Below, piece after piece: positions 4,555 to 12,558 of a stretch of DNA of 26,600 nucleotides; the stretch's first letter is position 1; every line of letters begins with the position of its first letter. A model generated the notes under the pieces. It was not told the DNA's origin and did no database searches. It saw nothing but the letters and a program-made list of their open reading frames with translations. The translations under genes were made by a program, and so were the position numbers. This DNA is from CAZOKH01 sp964580315 (GTDB taxonomy: Bacteria; Chloroflexota; Anaerolineae; Anaerolineales; Anaerolineaceae): assembly GCA_964580315.1 (NCBI GenBank), contig CAZOKH010000052.1, forward strand, positions 1-26,600. Direction: 5' to 3'.

Positions 4555-7170
4555 TTACCGCTTTTTGTTGTTCTTTTCTTCATACATGGCTCGATCAGCC
4601 TGCTTAAAAACATAACTTAATCTTTCAGTTTGATTCTCGCATGTCGCCAAACCGATCGACAAATCAACGATATACAGGTCATTTTTCTTTTCATTAATCT
4701 CTTGCAAGTGGTTTCGCAATCTCTTAATCACATTCGCGGCTGAAGTAAAATTCGTTTCAGGCAGAACAGCCACAAACTCATCACCGCCAATTCGTGCGAT
4801 CAAATCTTCTGGTCTGAAGCATTGTTTTAATAGACCGGCCAATTGGCGCAAGTGTTCATCACCAACTGAATGGCCCAAAGAATCGTTAATTTTTTTAAGC
4901 CCATCCATATCCATTACGATGATGCTGATAGGAAACCTGCGGCCATTTTGCAGTCTTTGAATTTCTGTTTCATAATACTGCCGGTTGAATAAGCCCGTCA
5001 AAATGTCATGGGTATTCTGAAATTGTAATTTTTCTTCAAACAACTTTCTTTCGGTAATATCACGAATGATTCCGGTAAAAAACAATTCGTTATCCTCTTC
5101 CCATGTTGACAGCACAAGTTCGATTGGGAATTCTGTCTGATCCTTACGCAACGCCATCACTTCAACTGCCCTTCCAATGTATCGGGGTTCTCCGCCTCCA
5201 ACTACATAATTCATCGAAGCGATATGAGGTTCTATCATTTGATTCGGCATCAACCGGGTTAATGATTTCCCAAGGATTTCGTCCTCCGAATACTGGAATA
5301 TTGCCTTTGCGCCATTGTTCCAGGCAACAATTTCGCCCGCCGAGTTGGCCATAATAATCGCATCCGTGGCGGTTTGCACCACAGAACGATATCTTTTTTC
5401 ACTTCGGCGCAGGTCATCCTCCATTTTCTTGCGCGAGGTTATATCCATCATGATACCAACCAGTCCAGAGGTTTGATTCTGCACATCACTGTAAGTGGAC
5501 TTATAAAGAGTAAAATCTCTGTATGCGCCATCAGCGCACACAATTTCGGCATCAAACACCTGAATGCCTGGATTTTTCAGCAAGTGAATATCTTGATTGT
5601 GGTGATACTCAGCCAGATCAGCCGGGATGACATTTCCAAGACCTGTCAATGCCCGACCAATGATTTTTTCCTTCGGCAGTCCCAAAATTTGTTCCGCGAA
5701 CATGGTATTGCAGCCAGTAAAATTCCCCTGCAAATCTTTAAAGAAAATTGGGTTGGGAATTGTATCGATCAGGGTTTTTAGAAAATGCAGGTTTTCCTGC
5801 AATTTTTGTTCGTAATTTTTTCGATCGGTAATATCTTGAACAATTACCACATAACTGGTAGGCAATTGACCGGGATCCCACATTGCAGAGACCGTCAAAG
5901 TTGTCCAAACCGTGCTGCCATCTTTTCGAAGATATCGTTTTTCCAATACAAAATTAAAGATTTCGCCGCTCAGCAATCGATTCATCGCCTCAATGCTGAT
6001 GGAAACATCATCTGGATGAGTGATGGTTTTAAAAGTAACACCATTTAACTCATGAGGAGAATATCCAAGAATCTCACTTAGCCGCTGGTTGACTTTTAGA
6101 AATTCTCCCGTCTGGGCATCGGTGACAGCCACACCCACGGCGGTTTGTTCAAAAAGAGCCCGAAAGTACAATTCGCTTCGTCGCAGGGCTTCCTCTGCCA
6201 GCTTTCGCTCAGTAATATCCTGTAGAACGCCGACCACTCGCAACGCTGATCCGTTTGAATCCCGCAATATCTTTGCAACAGAGTGGATCACACGCGGCTG
6301 GTCTTCACCTTCTTTCATTATTCGATATTCAAGATCATAATTTGAATCGTTCTGAATCAAGTCTTGCAGCGCTTCATCCATTTTTTGGCGGTCTTCAGTT
6401 AATGGAATACCACGCACCTGTTCAAGATCAAGGTAGGGATCATCTCGTTCAATCCCATAAATTCGAAAAGCCTCTTCGGAACCCCATAAACGGTTCGTTT
6501 GGACATCCAGTTCCCAGTTGCCAATATGGGCAACCTCTTGAGCCTGATCCAGGCGGGCCATACTTTGAACAAGGGCATCTTCAATTTTCTTTCTTGAAGT
6601 GATATCTGTGACAATTACCAGCAAATTTCCATCAGCAGATCCTTTGGTTGGCGGCATCACAGTTTGTATGGCTTCGCGACTGGTCAATTGAGCGTAAAAC
6701 GAACTTCCATCGCTTCTCTGAAAACAAACATCCATACTTTTTCCGTGCGGATTTCGATAAATTGCTTTGTAACGGCTGAGAAAAACCTTTCGGTCCGCTT
6801 CGGTCAGCAGGTCAGCCAGTGGTTTTCCAATTACCTGGTCGCATTTTCCCTGTGTGAAATCACAAAATGTCTGGTTGCACTGCAAGATGATCCCCTGTGA
6901 ACTAACGGTCAAATAGCCCACCGGCGCTTGATTGTAAAGCTGGGCAAAGCTATCCCGCGTGTTTTCCAACAATTGATTAGAATGTCGCAATTCTTCGTTT
7001 TGCAATTCCAATTCAACCTGGTAAACCGATAGATCATGAACCAGTTCCGAAATATCCCGGGCATTAACCTGCCGGTCATTGTGTGACGCATTTGCCAAAA
7101 CTGCTTCAGCTCTTTCTCGCAATCGTTTCAAAAAATCTTCAGAGAGATTGTTCATGTCAGGCGCTTTCAT
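4555..7170 (-). CDS. Multi-PAS diguanylate cyclase (5 PAS + GGDEF)
   Basis: An 871-residue cytoplasmic protein that should make c-di-GMP from two GTP. Residues 40-70 are a coiled-coil lead (VYQVELELQNEELRHSN). Five PAS/PAC units follow at about 75-200, 205-330, 335-460, 465-590 and 595-715, each ending in a DITxRK-type signature. The GGDEF domain covers 720-871, with THDILTGLFNR, MDMDGLKKIND and GGDEF at 795-799. R786-P-E-D is an RxxD inhibitory site at the correct distance, so product feedback is expected. No membrane segment is seen; the signal is presumably bound in a PAS pocket. It starts 26 bases after the CheB-CheR gene and is the last gene of the operon. Neither ATG at 7170 nor the one five codons in has a clear Shine-Dalgarno sequence. 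It is paralogous to the GGDEF domain of the 7TM protein three genes' length upstream. Confidence 0.93.
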   Translation of the reverse strand: MKAPDMNNLSEDFLKRLRERAEAVLANASHNDRQVNARDISELVHDLSVYQVELELQNEELRHSNQLLENTRDSFAQLYNQAPVGYLTVSSQGIILQCNQTFCDFTQGKCDQVIGKPLADLLTEADRKVFLSRYKAIYRNPHGKSMDVCFQRSDGSSFYAQLTSREAIQTVMPPTKGSADGNLLVIVTDITSRKKIEDALVQSMARLDQAQEVAHIGNWELDVQTNRLWGSEEAFRIYGIERDDPYLDLEQVRGIPLTEDRQKMDEALQDLIQNDSNYDLEYRIMKEGEDQPRVIHSVAKILRDSNGSALRVVGVLQDITERKLAEEALRRSELYFRALFEQTAVGVAVTDAQTGEFLKVNQRLSEILGYSPHELNGVTFKTITHPDDVSISIEAMNRLLSGEIFNFVLEKRYLRKDGSTVWTTLTVSAMWDPGQLPTSYVVIVQDITDRKNYEQKLQENLHFLKTLIDTIPNPIFFKDLQGNFTGCNTMFAEQILGLPKEKIIGRALTGLGNVIPADLAEYHHNQDIHLLKNPGIQVFDAEIVCADGAYRDFTLYKSTYSDVQNQTSGLVGIMMDITSRKKMEDDLRRSEKRYRSVVQTATDAIIMANSAGEIVAWNNGAKAIFQYSEDEILGKSLTRLMPNQMIEPHIASMNYVVGGGEPRYIGRAVEVMALRKDQTEFPIELVLSTWEEDNELFFTGIIRDITERKLFEEKLQFQNTHDILTGLFNRQYYETEIQRLQNGRRFPISIIVMDMDGLKKINDSLGHSVGDEHLRQLAGLLKQCFRPEDLIARIGGDEFVAVLPETNFTSAANVIKRLRNHLQEINEKKNDLYIVDLSIGLATCENQTERLSYVFKQADRAMYEEKNNKKR

Positions 7171-7196
7171 TAAAAATTGTGTATCTCGGTAATTTT

Positions 7197-10100
7197 TTAC
7201 TTCTTTTCAGCGTGATTGGTTTCATTAAAAATCACTGCAAACTGGCGAGGCGCATAACGAAAAGCCCGAACTTGAAAGTGCTTTCCAAACACCTGGCTAA
7301 AATCTTCAAACTGGATTGTCTCGCCATTCAGGGCAACTTTTCCATAGCGCTCTATCCACGACGGCTCAATGCCGGGAAAAACCTGCAGGGCTGTTTTGTT
7401 AATGACATCTTTTGCCTTCAAGCCGACATTTTCCTCAAATGCCCGGTTAACCCTTATGAAGCGATAGTCAATTGGGTGATCCGTTTCGTCACAGATGATT
7501 TCGTGAATGGCAAAACCATTGGGCATCTCATTGAATAACTGCCGGTAATGCTCTTCGCTTTCACGTAAATTTTCTAGTGATTGGATGCGATCACTAATAT
7601 CGTCAAATGTTGTATGAACTTCAAACGGCTCGGAGTCTCCCGGCTTGAACTGAGGGACCGCGCTTATGCTAATCCACACAACTCGCTCCAGTTTCGGATT
7701 GAACACCCCCATCACAGTCCCCTTAATTTCTCTTCCGGTACGCAGGGCAATCATGGAAGGATGTTCTTCTCCGGGAAAAGGAGTGCCGTCTTCCCGCAAA
7801 GCCTGCCATCGTGAGTCGATGGAATTTCTGCCTTTCATTTGATCCAGCGATAGACCAAGAATCCTCTCTGCTGCCGGGTTGGCGGCAGTTATTTCCCCCG
7901 ACCTGGATTGATAGACAATTCCCTGTGATAACGTCTCAAAAAGGATTTTGAATTTTTGATTACTTTCTTGCAGCGCAGCATGGGTTTCTTTGATTTTGGT
8001 AATGTTATCAAAGGCGATGATGGTGCCTGAATAAACCTTGGGGGCTACGGAGTAGGGGAGAATTTTCATGATATACCAATTACGATCATGAGAAAGCACC
8101 TCGCGCTCAACCGATTTGCCCTCTTTTTGAACTTGCTGGATAATTGAAACCAGATCAATATTTACCAAATTATGATGAATATGCGTGATCGGGCGGCCGA
8201 TATCACCATTCAAGATCTTGAAGATCTGCGAGACGCCTCTCGAAAACCGCCTCAATTCCATATTTTCGTCCAATAATATCTGCCCGATTTGCGATGATGC
8301 CATTAAATTATCCAGGTCATTGTGCAGTTCGGTCAATTCAATAATCTTGCTTTGATACTCAGCATTGACTGTGAAAAGCTCTTCATTGGTGGATTGCAAT
8401 TCCTCATTGGTCGATTGCAGTTCCTCATTACTGGCCAGCAATTCCTCATTGGTGGCCTGCAATTCCTCGTTGGAAGTCTCCAGCTCCTCAATGGTAGCCT
8501 GCAAATTTTCGCGGGTAAATTGCAGTTCCTGCTCAAGCTCTTTAAAGTGCTCTTCTGTCTCCCGCGACAGGTCAAAGGTTTGAACCGCCTGTTTATTTTC
8601 ATTTGCTTCAGTTTTCTTAATTTCTGTAATAAAAACTGCCGCCAGCGATTCCTGTCCCTTCTTTTGCGACATCGGCAAAATGCGCAGCTCAACCATGCGC
8701 TGAACACTGCCGGTCGTGAGCGCAATGTTGGAAAAGCGCACCTCTTGTCTTTGCCGAAAGGATTTCGAAATACCCGTGGTGAGCGGTATCGCCAATTTTT
8801 TCACCGCCATTTTGGAAATATCATTCACCAACTTCCCAGACGGCAGCTTGAAATAACCTTCCGTTTCCCCCATAATTTGCAGCACTTCCATATTTTCATT
8901 GACAATGACGGCCAGTGGGATGAAATGCTCGGTAATAATTTCCAGGTATCGCTCAAGGACATTTTCGTCCTCAACAGACCGAATCGCCCGTCGAACCCCA
9001 ACCATACGGTCCTTCAACTCACGCGAACGTGTGTCCGTTGCAATTAACGAGGTGGGGTGAGATGTGGTTATCTGTTTTAACCGGCCCTTACTTCGGTAAA
9101 TCTTCAATTTTGTATCAACAGCCTCAAAAAAATCGGCCATTTCGCCGGTGGTTTCACTGGTGCCCAGCATCAGAACGCCGCCGGGATTAAGTGAAAAATT
9201 AAAAAACTCCAAAATCTTTCGCTGCAGCATCGATTGTAAATAGATGAGCAGGTTGCGGCAGCTCACCAGAGATATATTGGTAAAAGGTGGATCTTTGATC
9301 AGATTGTGCTGGGCAAAAACCACCATTTCCCTCACCTTGCGAATAATGTGAAAACTATCATCCTTTTTTTGGAAATATTTTGCCAAAAGCCTCGGATCAA
9401 TATCCGCGGCAATGCTCTCGGGATAGACCCCGGTTGCAGCAAATTGCAAAGCGTCACGATCAATATCGGTGGCAAAGATTTTTACGTCAAAGAATTGACC
9501 AATTTTTTGTGTAAATTCTTGCACCAGTATTGCCAGGCTGTAGGCCTCTTCTCCAGTGGAACATCCTGCCACCCAGAAACGCAGCGGTTCAGTCGGGTTA
9601 TTTTTTAAGACCTCAGGAAGTATTTGGTCTGCCAGAGTGTCAAACACTTCGGGGTCGCGGAAGAATCTGGTCACCCCGATCAATAACTCTCTGTATAGCG
9701 CGGGCGCCTCACCAGGATAATTCTGCAAATAGCTGACATAATCGCCCAGTTCATCAATATTGTTCACCGTCATCCGGCGTTCAATTCGGCGGATTACAGT
9801 GCTGGGTTTGTAATAAGTGAAATCCAGTTTGCATTTTTCACGTAATATGGCATAAATTCGCGTCAGCTTATCTTCATCACTCAGGAGGGTTTCTGATCGG
9901 TCAGCTGTACTGAAGTAGGGATGCTTGGAAAAAGCGAGTAATTGAACAGGCATTTCTTCAGGGGCAAGGATAAAATCAGCCAGACCCGTTGAGATGGAGG
10001 CACGCGGCATGCCATCAAATTTGGCAGTCGCCTCATCCTGAACCATTACCATTCCGCCAAACTCTTTAATCGCACGCACACCGCGCATACCATCACTGCC

Positions 10101-10535
10101 AGTTCCAGAAAGAATAATGCCAATCGCTTTTTCGCCCTGGTCTTCAGCCAAGGAACGCATAAAAATATCGATCGGCAGGTTTATTCCCCGATTATGATCC
10201 TGCTCGCTCAGCAGCAATTTACCGTGAAATATCGTGAGGTTGGATTTGGGAGGGATTAAATAAATATGATTGGGAAGCACTTGCATGCCATCTTCAATGC
10301 GGTGAACCGGCAGGCTGGTTTTTTTGGACAGCAGTTCCACCATCAAACTTTTATAATCAGGTGAAAGGTGCTGAATCACAATGAACGCCAGATTACTTTC
10401 ACCGGGCATGTGCGCAAAAAATGTTTCAATGGCTTCCAAGCCACCTGCCGAAGCGCCAATTGCCACATAATGGCTGGGCTCCTGGGCTGCTGTTTCTTTG
10501 GCTGCATTTGCTGTTTCATCCATTTTTTTCTTCAT
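7197..10535 (-). CDS. CheB-CheR-PAS fusion (methylesterase/methyltransferase)
   Basis: A 1112-residue fusion. Residues 23-205 are a CheB methylesterase domain with S29 (IGASAGG), H56 (VIQH) and D148 (GTGSDGM) as catalytic triad, but without the usual receiver. Residues 215-485 are CheR, with the SAM-binding GCSTGEEAYSLAI near 324 and the late motif SCRNLLIYL. A PAS-like segment (535-640) comes next, then a coiled coil of repeated NEELQSTNEEL heptads (660-735) and three-fold PAS material at about 740-850, 860-985 and 990-1110. No kinase, GGDEF or other output domain follows. Both adaptation activities would act on receptor glutamates, probably of the MCP in this operon. The frame extends to 10598, but the ATG at 10535 is chosen because GGGAG sits six bases before it. 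It overlaps the upstream GGDEF gene by 20 bases, suggesting translational coupling. Confidence 0.93.
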   Translation of the reverse strand: MKKKMDETANAAKETAAQEPSHYVAIGASAGGLEAIETFFAHMPGESNLAFIVIQHLSPDYKSLMVELLSKKTSLPVHRIEDGMQVLPNHIYLIPPKSNLTIFHGKLLLSEQDHNRGINLPIDIFMRSLAEDQGEKAIGIILSGTGSDGMRGVRAIKEFGGMVMVQDEATAKFDGMPRASISTGLADFILAPEEMPVQLLAFSKHPYFSTADRSETLLSDEDKLTRIYAILREKCKLDFTYYKPSTVIRRIERRMTVNNIDELGDYVSYLQNYPGEAPALYRELLIGVTRFFRDPEVFDTLADQILPEVLKNNPTEPLRFWVAGCSTGEEAYSLAILVQEFTQKIGQFFDVKIFATDIDRDALQFAATGVYPESIAADIDPRLLAKYFQKKDDSFHIIRKVREMVVFAQHNLIKDPPFTNISLVSCRNLLIYLQSMLQRKILEFFNFSLNPGGVLMLGTSETTGEMADFFEAVDTKLKIYRSKGRLKQITTSHPTSLIATDTRSRELKDRMVGVRRAIRSVEDENVLERYLEIITEHFIPLAVIVNENMEVLQIMGETEGYFKLPSGKLVNDISKMAVKKLAIPLTTGISKSFRQRQEVRFSNIALTTGSVQRMVELRILPMSQKKGQESLAAVFITEIKKTEANENKQAVQTFDLSRETEEHFKELEQELQFTRENLQATIEELETSNEELQATNEELLASNEELQSTNEELQSTNEELFTVNAEYQSKIIELTELHNDLDNLMASSQIGQILLDENMELRRFSRGVSQIFKILNGDIGRPITHIHHNLVNIDLVSIIQQVQKEGKSVEREVLSHDRNWYIMKILPYSVAPKVYSGTIIAFDNITKIKETHAALQESNQKFKILFETLSQGIVYQSRSGEITAANPAAERILGLSLDQMKGRNSIDSRWQALREDGTPFPGEEHPSMIALRTGREIKGTVMGVFNPKLERVVWISISAVPQFKPGDSEPFEVHTTFDDISDRIQSLENLRESEEHYRQLFNEMPNGFAIHEIICDETDHPIDYRFIRVNRAFEENVGLKAKDVINKTALQVFPGIEPSWIERYGKVALNGETIQFEDFSQVFGKHFQVRAFRYAPRQFAVIFNETNHAEKK

Positions 10536-12507
10536 AGACACTCCCTGAGCGCACATTTGGTTTTCCCATCTGCGTTTTACTTTCAGCTTTTTCAACATAC
10601 ATCGCCCTGTCAGCCAGTTTAAACGTCTTCTTCAAACTGGTTTGATAATTCTCACAGATGGCAGTTCCAATCGATAAACTAATTTCATGATCAGGCAAAC
10701 CATTGAGGTTATTCTCTCGAATGTTTTCTTTCAAACGATTCACCGCCCGCTCAACCGCTGCTGAATTTGTCTGCGGCAGAACTACCACAAATTCATCGCC
10801 GCCAATCCGGGCAACCATATCATCCGGGCGAAAAGATTTCTTAATCACATCGGCAGCTTGCCTAAGCAATGTGTCGCCCGCGCTGTGCCCATGGGTATCA
10901 TTGATTTTTTTCAATCCATTCATATCAATTACCAAAATACCAATGGGGTATTTGCGGCTGTTTTGCAATCTTTCAATCTCAGTTTCAAAAAAATGCCAAT
11001 TAAATAACCCGGTCAACGCATCATGCGTACTTCGATATTTCAACTCTTCTTCCAGTTTTTTTCGTTCAGAGACATCTTGAAGCTGAACCATGTACCCAGT
11101 GATGGCGCCCTGGCTGGAAATTAATGGCGTGATTTGCGTATCCAGAAAAATCTTTCCCTGTTTACTGGTGGAATATAAGTTATTCTTGCGAACAAGATCA
11201 AAATCAAATTCGCTTTCGTATCGGACTGATTTTCTTAAAGTCAAATCGCGTTTTATCGATTCGGAAACATTGGGGTCATCAAATAATTTAAATCCTCTGG
11301 CAACGGCAATATTGGTCAACCCGAATATTTGCAGGCAGGTTACATTTGCATCTCGCAGAATCCCATCCGCATCAAACAATTCAATCCCAATTGGCGACGC
11401 CTCAAACAGGTTGCGAAATTTTGTTTCGCTTTCTTGAAGAGCTTCCTCAGACTGCTTCTGTTCTGTAACATCATTGAAAAGAATCAGGCTGCCTATTAAA
11501 TTCATTTTGTGATCATGCAGCCTGGTTTTCTGGATGTCAAAGTAACGCGGTTGTTCCCGCTGGCAAAGATGAACAATGTGATGATTCTCCTGGGTGAAAT
11601 CGGCATCGCCATCCTCAAGCAGGTTCCCCAGGCAGGCAACAAACTCTGACGGCAATTGGCGCCCAACAACTAGAAATGAAGGCATGTGCATCATTTCACG
11701 GGCGGCAGGATTGATGTCCATCACCCGCAGTTGATTATCCAAAACCAGCATCCCCACAGGCATTTGCTTAAAAACCTGCCGGTGAGCAATGGGCACAACT
11801 TCCAGAAAATGGAATCGAAAGATGGCGATGGTCCAAACGATGCCCGTGACCAGGAAAGTATATGGCGCCAGGTCGAATCCTGGAATTAGTGAGAAACCAG
11901 CAACAAACGCGATGTTGACAATCACCGGAATGAGCGCGCCAACCAGCAGCAGCATAGATTGTTGAAAAAACAGGCGCTGTCTTTTAAAAATCTTTTGCAG
12001 CAGTATGATTAAACCAACTGAAAACACACTATACGCATAAACATAGCCTACCCAGTAGAAAAATCCAAAATCCCACGCCAGCACCGGCAGTGGATTGGTG
12101 AGATCAAATTGAAAATTTGCACCGTACAAAAAATGCAGTGAATTGCTCCAGGCTGCCAGGCAAACCAGGAAAGGAATGATCAAAAGCATGGTTAAAAAAG
12201 TGGCAACCTGGCTTTTTGAGTATTTTTGTTCGCCTCCTGCCCAGGTCAGCGAGAAAATTAGCCAGGCGGGCGCCAGCAAATTGGCCCCGAGAATGGATGC
12301 ATGGTACCAGAATAGAGCCGTGGTGAGGTTTGAACTGGTCAACTGCAGGGTGTAAGGCACAGCATATCCCATTGCAGCCAGTAAAAGCGCTACCAGAGCG
12401 TAAGCGCCTGGAATCACCCGATGTCGATAGGCAAATACGGCAATATTGAAAAACACAACAGCAATAACCAACGCGAGTAAATAAAAATTAATTTTTACAA
12501 AACCCAT
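10516..12507 (-). CDS. 7TM sensor diguanylate cyclase (7TM-PAS-PAS-GGDEF)
   Basis: A 663-residue membrane protein. Residues 8-232 hold seven hydrophobic segments of the type called the 7TM region of histidine kinases (HisKA_7TM), here joined to a cyclase instead. PAS domains lie at about 235-350 and 355-485. The GGDEF domain begins THDALTGLFN at 494, has GGDEF at 569-573 and an RxxD inhibitory site (RPDD) nine residues before it. One oddity is W in place of the usual R after TGLFN; the metal- and GTP-binding motifs look intact, so activity is expected. The tail after 640 is polar and overlaps the next gene. GGGAT lies seven bases before the ATG. It is spaced 51 bases from the HD-GYP gene upstream, so synthesis and breakdown of c-di-GMP are encoded side by side. 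Confidence 0.92.
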   Translation of the reverse strand: MGFVKINFYLLALVIAVVFFNIAVFAYRHRVIPGAYALVALLLAAMGYAVPYTLQLTSSNLTTALFWYHASILGANLLAPAWLIFSLTWAGGEQKYSKSQVATFLTMLLIIPFLVCLAAWSNSLHFLYGANFQFDLTNPLPVLAWDFGFFYWVGYVYAYSVFSVGLIILLQKIFKRQRLFFQQSMLLLVGALIPVIVNIAFVAGFSLIPGFDLAPYTFLVTGIVWTIAIFRFHFLEVVPIAHRQVFKQMPVGMLVLDNQLRVMDINPAAREMMHMPSFLVVGRQLPSEFVACLGNLLEDGDADFTQENHHIVHLCQREQPRYFDIQKTRLHDHKMNLIGSLILFNDVTEQKQSEEALQESETKFRNLFEASPIGIELFDADGILRDANVTCLQIFGLTNIAVARGFKLFDDPNVSESIKRDLTLRKSVRYESEFDFDLVRKNNLYSTSKQGKIFLDTQITPLISSQGAITGYMVQLQDVSERKKLEEELKYRSTHDALTGLFNWHFFETEIERLQNSRKYPIGILVIDMNGLKKINDTHGHSAGDTLLRQAADVIKKSFRPDDMVARIGGDEFVVVLPQTNSAAVERAVNRLKENIRENNLNGLPDHEISLSIGTAICENYQTSLKKTFKLADRAMYVEKAESKTQMGKPNVRSGSVYEEKNG

Positions 12508-12558
12508 AAAATCATCCCGAAAAATGGCGTGTGTATCCAGGTTCCTTTTGAAAACCTA

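Noticed and set aside
8322..9047. A 241-codon + strand frame opposite CheB-CheR-PAS
   Set aside because: Its repetitive start mirrors the NEELQSTNEEL coiled-coil repeats on the coding strand; it has no domain or ribosome site.
10536..10598. Longer start for the CheB-CheR protein
   Set aside because: It overlaps the upstream GGDEF gene further, and the GGGAG-spaced ATG at 10535 is a better start.
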